Below, piece by piece: positions 1-7,384 of a stretch of 12,663 bases of DNA. The DNA comes from Proteiniphilum sp. UBA4977 (lineage in GTDB: Bacteria; Bacteroidota; Bacteroidia; Bacteroidales; Dysgonomonadaceae). Made by a program: the position numbers and the translations under genes. Every line of letters begins with the position of its first letter. Position 1 is the first letter of the stretch. The notes under the pieces were generated by a model. It saw only the letters and a list, made by a program, of their open reading frames with translations. It searched no databases and was not told the origin of the DNA. The DNA lies in contig DGZP01000035.1 of the NCBI GenBank assembly GCA_002398565.1, positions 25,513-38,175 on the forward strand. The letters run 5' to 3'.

Positions 1-128
1 GATTAGCAGATTGGCAGATTGGCAGATTGGCAGATTAGCAGATTAGCAGATTAGCAGATTAGCAGATCGGCAGATTAGCAGATCGGCAGATTAGCAAATC
101 ATCACATTATCAAATCAACACATCAAAT
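1..128. repeat. 8-bp tandem repeat array upstream of hisH
   Basis: Twelve uninterrupted 8-bp units fill 1-96. They are variants of GATTAGCA (GATTGGCA, GATCGGCA). Four decayed units follow (AATCATCA, CATTATCA, AATCAACA, CATCAAAT), ending one base before the hisH ATG at 130. The array touches the left edge, so its full length is unknown. The period is not a multiple of three and the GATTAGCA units contain TAG, so no reading frame passes through it. It occupies the whole visible leader of hisH, including the place where a ribosome binding site would lie; there is no Shine-Dalgarno sequence. Unit-number change by slippage is plausible, but an effect on expression is inference. Confidence 0.9.
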
Positions 129-129
129 T

Positions 130-708
130 ATGATTGCAATTATCAAATACAATGCAGGCAACATCACCTCGGTCGAGCATGCCGTCAAGCGGCTCGGCCT
201 CCCCTGCAGGGTGACCGACGAGATCGACGAGATCCTCTGCGCCGACAAGGTGATATTTCCGGGCGTAGGCGAGGCGAAGTCAGCCATTAAATACCTAAAA
301 GATAGAGAATTGGACGAGGTAATTAAATCGTTACTTCAGCCAGTGCTGGGAATCTGCCTGGGGCTGCAGCTGATGTGCCGCCATTCGGAAGAAGGCGACA
401 CCCCCTGCATGGACATCTTTGATGCAGCGGTGAAAAAGTTTCCCGCCCTCGACATCGTCCCGCACATGGGATGGAACAACCTGGAGAAGGTGCATACGCC
501 CCTCTTCCGGGACTTTGCAAAGGAAGATACGGTCTACTTTGTGCACGGCTACTACGCGGAACTTTGTAGGCATACCATTGCCCAATGCGATTACATCCTG
601 CCGTTCAGTGCCGCCATGCAGAAGGATAATTTTTATGCCACGCAGTTTCACCCCGAAAAATCGGGCAGCGTGGGAGAACGAATATTGGCAAATTTCCTGA
701 GATTATGA
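130..708 (+). CDS. hisH: Imidazole glycerol phosphate synthase, glutaminase subunit HisH
   Basis: This is a class I glutamine amidotransferase of 192 aa, the usual HisH length. It hydrolyses glutamine and channels ammonia to HisF, which makes imidazole glycerol phosphate and AICAR in histidine synthesis. The sequence shows the oxyanion-loop PGVG (44-47), the nucleophile elbow GICLGLQ with Cys76, the HisH-typical PHMGWN (111-116), and the catalytic pair His174 and Glu176 in QFHPEKS. The ATG at 130 gives the standard N-terminus MIAIIKYNAGN and directly follows a tandem repeat. It is the first gene visible of a histidine operon; earlier his genes are probably to the left of the window. hisA follows after 70 bp. 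Confidence 0.97.
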   Translation: MIAIIKYNAGNITSVEHAVKRLGLPCRVTDEIDEILCADKVIFPGVGEAKSAIKYLKDRELDEVIKSLLQPVLGICLGLQLMCRHSEEGDTPCMDIFDAAVKKFPALDIVPHMGWNNLEKVHTPLFRDFAKEDTVYFVHGYYAELCRHTIAQCDYILPFSAAMQKDNFYATQFHPEKSGSVGERILANFLRL

Positions 709-778
709 ACCGCCAGTTGCCGGCAAAGTGCCAATAACTGTCCACTTCAATCCCAGTCAATCCATAACAACCTGTCAT

Positions 779-1492
779 ATGAGAATCATTCCGGCCATCG
801 ACATCATCGGAGGCAAGTGCGTCCGCCTCACCAAGGGCGATTACAGCACAAAAAAAATATACAACGAGAACCCGCTGGAGGTAGCAAAGGAATTTGAAGC
901 CCACGGCATCCGCTACCTGCATCTGGTGGACCTCGACGGGGCCAAGTCGCAACACATCGTCAACCACCGTGTCCTGCAGGCCATCACCACGCAGACCACG
1001 TTGCAGGTCGACTTTGGCGGAGGCATCAAATCGGACGAAGCGGTGCGGATCGCCTTCGAGAACGGCGCCCGGCAGATTACCGGCGGCAGCGTCGCCTTGC
1101 AGCAACCCGACCTGTTCCTGCAGTGGCTGCAGGCGTATGGTGCGGAGAAGATCGTTCTCGGCGCAGACAGCCACCACCGCCGTATCGCCACACAGGGATG
1201 GCAACAACAGTCGGAAACGGATGTGGTAGACTTCATCGCCGATTATGCCGGCAAAGGCGTCCGCTACACCATCTGCACCGACATATCGAAGGATGGCATG
1301 CTGGAGGGCCCCTCCCTCGATCTCTACAGGGAGATCCTGGAGCAAACCGACCTCCATCTGATTGCCAGCGGCGGCATCACTTCCGTCGACGACCTGCACG
1401 CGCTGCAGCAGCTTGGTTGTGAAGGAGCCATCATCGGCAAAGCCATCTATGAAGGAAGAATCAAATTAAGCGATTTACAGGAGTTCTTATAG
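779..1492 (+). CDS. hisA: ProFAR isomerase HisA
   Basis: This is 1-(5-phosphoribosyl)-5-[(5-phosphoribosylamino)methylideneamino]imidazole-4-carboxamide isomerase. It is a half-barrel-repeat (beta/alpha)8 enzyme that performs the Amadori rearrangement making the HisF substrate. The ATG at 779 is chosen because it gives the family N-terminus MRIIPAIDIIGGK and a 237-aa protein. An in-frame GTG at 728 would add 17 residues unlike any HisA. Asp8 and Asp130 (in LGAD) sit at the positions of the two catalytic aspartates. Phosphate-binding elements are DFGGGIKS (78-85) and ASGGI (196-200), with TDISKDG at 167-173. The IGGK in place of the common IDGK is a minor variation. A 267-bp spacer, long for this operon, separates it from hisF. 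Confidence 0.96.
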   Translation: MRIIPAIDIIGGKCVRLTKGDYSTKKIYNENPLEVAKEFEAHGIRYLHLVDLDGAKSQHIVNHRVLQAITTQTTLQVDFGGGIKSDEAVRIAFENGARQITGGSVALQQPDLFLQWLQAYGAEKIVLGADSHHRRIATQGWQQQSETDVVDFIADYAGKGVRYTICTDISKDGMLEGPSLDLYREILEQTDLHLIASGGITSVDDLHALQQLGCEGAIIGKAIYEGRIKLSDLQEFL

Positions 1493-1526
1493 GTATATTG
1501 TTTGAATTATTTTTCTTCACCTGCAT

Positions 1527-1636
1527 CTTGTTTGCCGGCCCGTTACCGCTTTACAGGCTACCTGATAAGAACTCGCTTCGCTCTAACAGCTTATCAGATT
1601 ACGCCTGTTTCCTCGAACGGGCACCCCGGAAACAAG
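1527..1636. repeat. 110-bp imperfect palindrome in the hisA-hisF spacer
   Basis: A long imperfect inverted repeat. The left arm is 1527-1569, the loop 1570-1589 and the right arm 1590-1636. Matching blocks, left to right and mirrored, are CTTGTTTGCCGG with CCGGAAACAAG, CCCGTT with AACGGG, ACAGGC with GCCTGT, and CTGATAAG with CTTATCAG. Short mismatched stretches separate the blocks. There is no T-run after the right arm, so it is not a simple intrinsic terminator. It resembles a small palindromic intergenic element (MITE- or REP-like) or a stable RNA hairpin in the operon mRNA; which of these cannot be decided from one copy. Confidence 0.75.
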
Positions 1637-1720
1637 CTAAGGTTTCAAAAAATCAATTCAAACAAACGAGCATACATATGAATTCCTGGACGCTGTATAT
1701 ACAAAGTTTTCACAAAAAGA

Positions 1721-1755
1721 GCTGAACGCCGAATGCCGACAGCCGAACGCTAAGA
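1721..1755. repeat. 7-bp tandem repeat upstream of hisF
   Basis: Five consecutive 7-bp units occupy 1721-1755: GCTGAAC, GCCGAAT, GCCGACA, GCCGAAC and the decayed GCTAAGA. They end four bases before the hisF ATG at 1760. Unit and period differ from the 8-bp array before hisH, but the placement against a start codon is the same. No Shine-Dalgarno sequence is present. The number of units could change by slippage. Confidence 0.7.
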
Positions 1756-1759
1756 ACCT

Positions 1760-2515
1760 ATGCTAAAAAAAAGAATTATTCCCTGCCTCGACATCAAAGA
1801 CGGACGCACCGTGAAAGGAGTGAACTTCGTCGGACTCCGTGATGCGGGCGACGCCGTAGAACTCGCCAGGCGGTATGTGCTGGAGGGTGCCGACGAACTG
1901 GTATTCCTGGATATCACCGCCACGGTAGAGCACAGGAAAACGCTCACGGAGCTCGTAAAAAAAGTAGCCGAAGCCATTAACATCCCCTTTACGGTGGGTG
2001 GCGGCATACGCACCCTCGAAGATGCGCAGGCCATCATCAAGGCGGGCGCCGACAAGGTGAGCCTGAACACCTCCGCTGTAGAAAATCCCAAGCTGATCAC
2101 CGAAATAGCCGGGCAGTTTGGCAGCCAGTGCGTGGTCCTGGCCATCGACACCAAGCTGGAGGAGAATGGCGAGTGGATGGTATACGTCCATGGCGGCCGC
2201 ACCGCCACCACGCTCCACACGGTCGACTGGGCCCTGGAGGGCGAGCGAAGGGGTGCCGGGGAGATCCTGCTCACCTCCATGAACAACGACGGCACCAAAA
2301 ACGGCTTTGCCATCGACATCACACGCAGTGTGAGCGAAGCTGTCAACATCCCGGTGATCGCATCGGGTGGCGCAGGCAGCATGCAGCATTTTGCCGAGGT
2401 GTTCCAGCAGACCAAAGCCAGTGCGGCACTCGGAGCCACCGTCTTCCATTTTGGCGAGATCCCCGTGCCGGCGCTCAAACAATTTTTAAAAGCACAAGAT
2501 ATTCCCGTGCGATAG
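1760..2515 (+). CDS. hisF: Imidazole glycerol phosphate synthase, cyclase subunit HisF
   Basis: This (beta/alpha)8-barrel cyclase of 251 aa uses ammonia from HisH to convert PRFAR into imidazole glycerol phosphate and AICAR. The N-terminus MLKKRIIPCLDIKDGR is typical and fixes the ATG start. Asp11 and Asp130 (in LAID) are the two catalytic aspartates and carry the same numbers as in the well-studied Thermotoga HisF. GGGIR (80-84), HGGRT (144-148), the long motif around LLTSMNNDGTK (170-180) and ASGGAGS (201-207) provide phosphate and substrate contacts. It lies downstream of the palindrome and the 7-bp repeat. hisIE follows after 43 bp of A-rich leader. Confidence 0.97.
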   Translation: MLKKRIIPCLDIKDGRTVKGVNFVGLRDAGDAVELARRYVLEGADELVFLDITATVEHRKTLTELVKKVAEAINIPFTVGGGIRTLEDAQAIIKAGADKVSLNTSAVENPKLITEIAGQFGSQCVVLAIDTKLEENGEWMVYVHGGRTATTLHTVDWALEGERRGAGEILLTSMNNDGTKNGFAIDITRSVSEAVNIPVIASGGAGSMQHFAEVFQQTKASAALGATVFHFGEIPVPALKQFLKAQDIPVR

Positions 2516-2558
2516 TCCACGGGATAAAGAGATAGATCATCAACCAAAAACAAACAAA

Positions 2559-3146
2559 GTGAACATCGATTTTACAAAAAATGAAGGACTGGTGCCGGTC
2601 GTGATCCAGCACGCCCGCACGCTACAGGTACTCATGCTGGGTTACATGAACCGGGAGGCACTGGAAAAGACCCGGGCAGAAGGCAAAGTAACCTTCTTCA
2701 GTCGGAGCAAGCAACGACTCTGGACCAAGGGCGAGACGTCGGGTAATTTTCTCACGGTAGAAGAGATACAGGTCGACTGCGACAACGACACGCTGTTGAT
2801 CAAGGCCGTGCCACAGGGCCCCACCTGCCACACCGGCAGTACCTCCTGTTTCGGGGAGGAGACCGCCCGGGGGTTCCTCTACGAGCTGGAGGGAGTGATC
2901 GAGCAGCGCATCAGCGAAAATCCCGAAGGATCCTATACCGCCAAACTATTCAGTCGCGGGGTGAACAAAGTAGCCCAGAAGGTGGGGGAAGAGGCCGTGG
3001 AGCTGGTGATTGAAGCGAAGGACGACAACCTCGACCTGTTCAAGAATGAGGCAGCCGACCTGCTATATCATTTCCTGATCCTGTTAAAGACAAAAAAGCT
3101 GAAGCTGGAAGACATCGAAGCGATATTGGTCGAAAGACATAAATAG
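2559..3146 (+). CDS. hisIE: Bifunctional phosphoribosyl-AMP cyclohydrolase / phosphoribosyl-ATP pyrophosphatase
   Basis: This 195-aa fusion performs the second and third steps of histidine synthesis. HisI (about 1-100) is the metal-dependent PR-AMP cyclohydrolase: DCDND (73-77), Cys90 in TCHTG and Cys97 are the expected ligand and active-site residues. HisE (about 105-195) is the MazG-like PR-ATP pyrophosphohydrolase: GEEAVE (143-148) and NEAADL (163-168) hold its acidic metal ligands. The GTG at 2559 is chosen as start because NIDFTKNEGLVPVVIQ is the normal HisI beginning and the next Met lies about 26 residues inside the domain. An A-rich leader precedes it. It is the last gene of the operon; the next gene is convergent. 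Confidence 0.96.
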   Translation: MNIDFTKNEGLVPVVIQHARTLQVLMLGYMNREALEKTRAEGKVTFFSRSKQRLWTKGETSGNFLTVEEIQVDCDNDTLLIKAVPQGPTCHTGSTSCFGEETARGFLYELEGVIEQRISENPEGSYTAKLFSRGVNKVAQKVGEEAVELVIEAKDDNLDLFKNEAADLLYHFLILLKTKKLKLEDIEAILVERHK

Positions 3147-3171
3147 CCGCACACAAACCTGGAAGCAAAAC

Positions 3172-3212
3172 TACTTTTTGTATTCTGAAAAGTACAAATA
3201 TTCTATAATATT
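3172..3212. terminator. Possible AT-rich bidirectional terminator between convergent genes
   Basis: Between the hisIE stop and the end of the convergent methyltransferase gene lie two small inverted repeats: TACTTTT / AAAAGTA (3172-3178 with 3188-3194) and AATATT / AATATT (3197-3202 with 3207-3212). Both are AT-rich and weak, so a terminator role is inferred mainly from the convergent arrangement. Confidence 0.35.
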
Positions 3213-3216
3213 GTAT

Positions 3217-4437
3217 TTAACATAATGCAATATCAGAAACTTTGCGACAGATGATCCACACTTTTCGTTCATCGGAGAGTGTGGTGGCGAAGAGGTAGGT
3301 ATCGCCCCCCTCAGCCAGACCCGTCCTGCGGCGGATCTCGGCTACCGTCATCGGAAAATTGCGGACAGCGATGTTCGCTTTTTTCGTTTCCCGGGTGAAG
3401 GTTTTGCTGTGTTGCCTGTTCGGCACGAAGAAGGAGACCACTTCAAATGCCCGTCCCGGAAAACCGGTCACCCGCTCGTTCGAAGTATACAAGTGGCTGT
3501 TGATGTGTAGTTTTTGAAGATTGTAGGATTGGGCCACCCCTTTGAATGCGCCCGCTTTCAGGATCGACGCGTTGGGTTCGTAGAGATAATGCCCCGGAGC
3601 ATCCGCGAAGGAGATCTCCGTCTGCTGCTCCTGCGCCATGGTAAACGAAAACCGCTCCTCCCCGCCCGACCGCTTCAGGTTCACGGCGACATACTGCGGT
3701 GCCTCTCCCGCCGTTTTCGAGAGCAGAAAAAGCAACTCCTTGCATTCATTGTCCACCGACACTACCTGTACCTCGCTTACGTGGCCCAGTGTCTTTACGG
3801 CAAGTGCGATGTCGAGTATGGGAGAATACTTGACCATCACGTGCCCCGCCTTCTCCAGCAGCAACCTGTTCATCTCCGTCAGGTCCGGCGTGCAATCTTC
3901 AATCCGTACCACCTTCCTGCCTGCCCGATCCCTTCTTGCCGGGTCAAGATAGATCAGGTCGTACGGATCCGCTTTCTGCAGGAACTGCGCCGCACCGGTG
4001 CAATGAACCCGGACATGATGCAATTGCAGCACCCCGAAATTGTGCTCCGCAATGCCGCACAGCTCCTCGTTCTGCTCCACGTAATCCGCTTCCCGAAAAT
4101 CAGGAGACATAAAGGCAAAATCGATCCCCATGCCGCCGGTCAGGTCAGCAAAGCGTTCGCATCCTCCCGGAGAGGATGTCTCCATGATCTCGGGAACCAA
4201 TGAAGCCTTGTAGCGTGCAGTCAGCTCCGACGAAGCCTGCTCCAGCGAGAGATGCGCCGGATAGAAGATATCCTCCCGCTCATACCACGAAGGGATCTTC
4301 AGTCGCGCCATCTGTCGCCCTGCGATCTGTGACAGCAGCAAAGCCATGTCATCCCGCGAAAAGCGAAGTGCCAGTTCACGCACATCCATCTGCCCGTAGG
4401 TACGAATAAATTCCTTTTGAGACAATGACAGCTGCAT
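3217..4437 (-). CDS. Class I SAM-dependent methyltransferase with THUMP-like C-terminal domain
   Basis: A 406-aa protein. The Rossmann-fold methyltransferase core is in the middle: the SAM-binding motif I is FADLTGGMG (96-104) and the motif IV equivalent is YLDPARRD (163-170). An N-terminal helical region (about 1-90) precedes it. The C-terminal part (about 330-400) resembles the THUMP-like domain found next to such methyltransferases in Bacteroidetes. Members of this family are conserved in the phylum; an RNA substrate is inferred from the THUMP-like domain, and the target is not known to me. It lies downstream of rplU-rpmA on the same strand, and its ATG is only 3 bases after a T-run that follows a hairpin, so it may depend on read-through or on a promoter I cannot see. 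Confidence 0.88.
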   Translation of the reverse strand: MQLSLSQKEFIRTYGQMDVRELALRFSRDDMALLLSQIAGRQMARLKIPSWYEREDIFYPAHLSLEQASSELTARYKASLVPEIMETSSPGGCERFADLTGGMGIDFAFMSPDFREADYVEQNEELCGIAEHNFGVLQLHHVRVHCTGAAQFLQKADPYDLIYLDPARRDRAGRKVVRIEDCTPDLTEMNRLLLEKAGHVMVKYSPILDIALAVKTLGHVSEVQVVSVDNECKELLFLLSKTAGEAPQYVAVNLKRSGGEERFSFTMAQEQQTEISFADAPGHYLYEPNASILKAGAFKGVAQSYNLQKLHINSHLYTSNERVTGFPGRAFEVVSFFVPNRQHSKTFTRETKKANIAVRNFPMTVAEIRRRTGLAEGGDTYLFATTLSDERKVWIICRKVSDIALC

Positions 4438-4440
4438 ACT

Positions 4441-4474
4441 AAAAAAAACAACCCACTCGCTACAAGCAGGTTGT
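4441..4474 (-). terminator. Intrinsic terminator after rpmA
   Basis: Read on the - strand, ACAACC (4474-4469) and GGTTGT (4453-4448) form a six-base-pair stem, followed at once by a run of T residues ending at 4441. This is the layout of an intrinsic terminator for rplU-rpmA. It is only 3 bases from the methyltransferase start codon at 4437, so it could also act as an attenuator for that gene. The loop is about 15 nt. Confidence 0.6.
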
Positions 4475-4533
4475 CCTTCACTAATAATATTTTATGGTTC
4501 AGTTCCTTTGACCGGAACAAAAGACAGTTGTCC

Positions 4534-4803
4534 TTACGCTTCTGCCTGTGCCTGAGGTTGAACGGATACGTAAGAGCGGTTGTCCCTTCTCTTGCGAAAT
4601 ACCACTACGCCATCGACAAGTGCAAACAGCGTATGATCCTTGCCGATACCTACATTTTCTCCCGGATGGTGTACGGTTCCGCGCTGACGCACGAGAATGT
4701 TGCCGGCCTTTGTAGCCTCACCGCCGAATATTTTTACGCCCAATCGTTTACTTTCCGATTCACGGCCGTTTTTCGAACTACCTACTCCTTTTTTATGTGC
4801 CAT
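4534..4803 (-). CDS. rpmA: 50S ribosomal protein bL27
   Basis: An 89-aa ribosomal protein beginning MAHKKGVGSSKNGRES, the standard bL27 N-terminal tail that reaches the peptidyl-transferase centre. There is no cleavable N-terminal extension as in Firmicutes. The conserved stretches KRLGVKIFGGE and ILVRQRGT, and HPGENVGIGKDHTLFAL, follow. The C-terminal tail is rich in Ala and Gln. It lies 20 bp after rplU, the universal rplU-rpmA pairing, and is followed by a hairpin plus T-run. Confidence 0.97.
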   Translation of the reverse strand: MAHKKGVGSSKNGRESESKRLGVKIFGGEATKAGNILVRQRGTVHHPGENVGIGKDHTLFALVDGVVVFRKRRDNRSYVSVQPQAQAEA

Positions 4804-4823
4804 TTTCTTCTATTTTAAACTGA

Positions 4824-5135
4824 TTAAGCCACGATTTCCTTTACCCTCACTTCAGAAAACTGCTGACGGTGACCGTTCAATTTTCTGTAACCTTTCCTTC
4901 TCTTCTTTTTGAAGATAAGGACCTTGTCTCCTTTCACATGCGAAAGGACTTCCACCACCACTTTTGCTCCTTCAATCACGGGCGCACCCACGGTGACTGC
5001 TCCGTCGTTATCCACGAGCATTACCTTGTCGAATTCCACCTCCGCGCCCTGTTCGGCGTTGATTCTGTGGACAAATAATTTCTGGTCCTGCTCTACTTTA
5101 AATTGCTGACCCTGAATATCTACGATGACGTACAT
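4824..5135 (-). CDS. rplU: 50S ribosomal protein bL21
   Basis: A 103-aa protein with the bL21 start MYVIVDIQGQQFKVE and the basic rRNA-binding C-terminal segment KKKRRKGYRKLNGHRQQF. Length is normal. It is the first gene of an rplU-rpmA operon. Its leader of about 75 nt lies behind a good Bacteroidetes-type promoter just after the end of nnr. I see no clear autoregulatory RNA structure in the leader beyond small GC-rich inverted repeats around 5160-5180. Confidence 0.97.
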   Translation of the reverse strand: MYVIVDIQGQQFKVEQDQKLFVHRINAEQGAEVEFDKVMLVDNDGAVTVGAPVIEGAKVVVEVLSHVKGDKVLIFKKKRRKGYRKLNGHRQQFSEVRVKEIVA

Positions 5136-5216
5136 ATAATTAATAACTAGACGTTACGTGCCTGAGGCGAGCCACTCCCTGCGACTACTTCTTCAGCCTA
5201 TTGGCAAAATGAGGTG

Positions 5217-5247
5217 CAAAAATAGACAATTTATTTGTAAAACGCAA
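5217..5247 (-). promoter_or_regulatory. Bacteroidetes-type promoter of rplU-rpmA
   Basis: On the - strand a TTG (-33 element, 5247-5245) is followed by 20 nt and then TATTTTTG (5224-5217). The latter fits the TAnnTTTG -7 consensus of the Bacteroidetes primary sigma factor. The expected start of transcription is near 5210, giving a leader of about 75 nt. The -33 element lies directly after the nnr stop codon. Confidence 0.65.
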
Positions 5248-5253
5248 AAAGAA

Positions 5254-6756
5254 TCAATTGTTTTTTTCCAGATTCCGATAGGCATTTCCAATATTCTCAA
5301 TGATATCGGTTGCGATGAATGCGCGGGGATGGATATGTTGCACTGCAATCTCCGCAGTCAGGCCATGCAGGCAGACCCCCATCCTGGCGGCCTGCAGGGG
5401 GGCATAACCTTGTGCCAGGAGTGAGGTGATCATGCCCGTCAGCACATCGCCACTGCCGGCTGTTGCCAATGCAGGGGTACCCGTGCTATTCAGGTAGAGG
5501 TGCTCCCGATCCATGATCAGCGAGTAGGCCCCTTTCACCACCACGATGAGATCGTACTCACGTGCGAATAGCCTTGCTTTCTGAATCTTTTCATAGTCGT
5601 CGCTCCACTCCCCGATCAGTCTTGAAAGCTCCTTCGGATGAGGTGTCAGGATAGTTTTAGCCGGCAGCAGGGAGAGCCATTCCCGGTGTTGTGCCAGGAT
5701 ATTCAGTCCATCCGCATCGATCACCAGTGGCGCGTTGTTTCTCTTCAGGAAGCCGTGCAGCGCCAGTTGTGTCTCTTCGTGCTGTCCCATCCCCACCCCA
5801 ATGCCTATTGCATCCGGATGCAGGTCGTACAGGATGGAGGTCAGGTGCGTTTCCCCACCATCGGCAATCGCCATCGCCTCCGGGAAGTTCGATTGGATGA
5901 CCGTCACTCCGCATTTGGGCAGGCAGGCCGTAACCAGTCCGCACCCAGTTTTCAGGGCAGCCTTTGCCGCCAGGCAGACCGATCCCGTCTTTCCCAGGCT
6001 CCCGCCGATAATCAGTGCATGTCCTTCCGTTCCTTTGTGCGCAAATTTGGGAAGCGGCTTCAGGAGGGCTTTTATCCTTTCCTTTTCGGTAAGGCTGACA
6101 TCACTTTCCGCTTCCCCGATGGCCTCCTTGTCCAATCCGATGGGCACAATCGTCACGTTGCCCGTGTAGGCTTGATTCTCGGGAAGGTAAAGCGCCAGCT
6201 TCGGTATCTGGAACGTAATGGTTTCGGTCGCATGTACCGCAAACGGAGTACGTCGGTCGAGGAAAAGGCCGCTCGGCACATCGATACAGATGATTGGCTT
6301 CCCGCTTTCGTTGATACGCTGAATCACGGCTGCCGCCACCCCGCTCACCTCACGCGAGAGACCCGTTCCGAAGATCCCGTCGATCACCAGATCAAACTGC
6401 GACAGATCGGGGATCTCCTTTTCAACCAGTATCTTTTTGTGGAACACATTGTCCGCTTTGAGGCGGCGCAGGTTATGGGCCGTATCTTCGGTATAGTGCT
6501 GACTGTACTCCACGATGAAGGCCTTTACGTTGTAACCCGACTTGTGCAGGAGGCGGGCAATCATCAGTCCGTCTCCCCCGTTGTTGCCCACACCCGCAAA
6601 GACAGACAGGGAAAGCCGCTTGTTTGGATACTTTTCTGTAAACCAATTATAGAAGGCCGTCGCTGCCCGCTTCATCAGCTCGAGTGACGGAATTCCCTCC
6701 CGTTTAATTGTTTCGGCATCAATTCTCCTGATCTGCTCCGAGGTAAGAATCTTCAT
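5254..6756 (-). CDS. nnr: Bifunctional NAD(P)H-hydrate epimerase / ADP-dependent NAD(P)H-hydrate dehydratase
   Basis: A 500-aa metabolite-repair enzyme that restores damaged, hydrated NADH and NADPH. The N-terminal YjeF_N epimerase domain (about 1-215) has GVGNNGGDGL (55-64) and Asp126 in VIDGIFGTG. The C-terminal ribokinase-like dehydratase domain (about 225-495) has the nucleotide-binding region HKGTEGH (240-246) and IIGGSLGKTGS (249-259). It also has DADGLN (347-352), TPHPKE (371-376), and ATAGSGDVLTG (431-441) with the catalytic Asp437. The length is normal for the fused form. The ATG gives the family start MKILTSEQIRRID. It lies upstream of rplU without a visible terminator, so some read-through into the ribosomal operon is possible. 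Confidence 0.95.
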   Translation of the reverse strand: MKILTSEQIRRIDAETIKREGIPSLELMKRAATAFYNWFTEKYPNKRLSLSVFAGVGNNGGDGLMIARLLHKSGYNVKAFIVEYSQHYTEDTAHNLRRLKADNVFHKKILVEKEIPDLSQFDLVIDGIFGTGLSREVSGVAAAVIQRINESGKPIICIDVPSGLFLDRRTPFAVHATETITFQIPKLALYLPENQAYTGNVTIVPIGLDKEAIGEAESDVSLTEKERIKALLKPLPKFAHKGTEGHALIIGGSLGKTGSVCLAAKAALKTGCGLVTACLPKCGVTVIQSNFPEAMAIADGGETHLTSILYDLHPDAIGIGVGMGQHEETQLALHGFLKRNNAPLVIDADGLNILAQHREWLSLLPAKTILTPHPKELSRLIGEWSDDYEKIQKARLFAREYDLIVVVKGAYSLIMDREHLYLNSTGTPALATAGSGDVLTGMITSLLAQGYAPLQAARMGVCLHGLTAEIAVQHIHPRAFIATDIIENIGNAYRNLEKNN

Positions 6757-7303
6757 CTGGTTTTGTCTTTTTTTACCATTATCACGCGAAGTTACACAAT
6801 TTTATCACGATAATCATCCATTAAAAACCAATAAATCAACTTATCCTCCCATTTTTATTCCAATTGTCTTCCTACATAAAAACGATGTTACTCCCTCTAT
6901 TTGTCATTCCGGCAAACTTTTATTCCCATCCCAAACAATGTGCCCTCATCCTAAACAAAAGGACCTGCTCTGACCGTTTCGATCCTGCTTTTTCTACTAT
7001 TTTACTGCATTCTCGCAATTTACTTATATTTCCGAAGGCACTTTAGGATTATTTAACGTCAATTTCGAAAAAGATGGGTTGGAAGAGAAAAAGATATCAA
7101 AATATTAACTAAACTTGCATTCCATAATTCTATTCAAGACAACAGACTGATAGTTTATGTGATACCAGTTGTATACATGACTTTTCATTCACACCGAAGC
7201 AAACTTCGTGAATAGAGCAAACCTTCGTAAACTGATTATTATATTATTTAAAATACGCATCATTAGACACTCATAAACAAGCACATACATATTTAATTCA
7301 AAG
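6757..7303. other. AT-rich intergenic region at the core/accessory boundary
   Basis: I see no convincing gene in this stretch. Open frames such as those at 6864-7046 and 7189-7389 lack recognisable motifs. Base composition falls from GC-rich to AT-rich here, marking the change from core genome to cassette array. A small hairpin is at 7188-7212: TTCAC/GTGAA and GAAG/CTTC with a 3-nt bulge. An imperfect direct repeat of its right half (AGCAAACTTCGTGAA, then AGCAAACCTTCGTAAA) runs to about 7231. It could hold remnants of an integron attI site or of lost cassettes, but nothing identifies them. Confidence 0.5.
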
Positions 7304-7384
7304 GAAACAGAAAATTGATTTACGCAAGTTATAAATGCAGCATTTACGAATGTTGGATTTAATTGCGTAAATAACACGTTAGGT
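7304..7384. repeat. Putative attC0 (divergent, AT-rich) left of cassette 1
   Basis: The site ends with GTTAGGT (7378-7384), a perfect match to the attC core GTTRRRY. Inside it, ATTTACGCAA (7318-7327) pairs with TTGCGTAAAT (7363-7372), and AAATG/CATTT forms a small apical hairpin. The left end, GGAAAC (7303-7308), is a weak core. It shows no clear sequence similarity to attC1 or attC2, so it could be the attC of a lost cassette or an attI-like site. Recombination would cut after the G at 7378. Confidence 0.5.

Noticed and set aside
1..128. CRISPR array
   Set aside because: The repeats are 8-bp units in direct tandem with no spacers.
728..778. N-terminal extension of HisA from a GTG at 728
   Set aside because: The added 17 residues are unlike HisA proteins, and the ATG at 779 gives the exact family N-terminus.
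605..1399. 264-codon open frame antisense to hisH and hisA
   Set aside because: It is a shadow of two well-supported genes and its translation has no domain signature.
1498..1725. 75-codon open frame between hisA and hisF
   Set aside because: It runs through the palindromic element, has no recognisable motif and ends in low-complexity sequence; the start is only 5 bp after hisA. More likely chance.
5136..5216. A structured L21 autoregulatory leader
   Set aside because: Only short GC-rich inverted repeats (3-4 bp) are visible; no extended fold could be supported by eye.
5638..6687. 349-codon open frame antisense to nnr
   Set aside because: It lies wholly opposite a gene with full catalytic motifs; the long frame results from GC-rich codon usage.
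6864..7046. 60-codon open frame in the AT-rich boundary region
   Set aside because: No motif, no leader, and composition like random AT-rich DNA.
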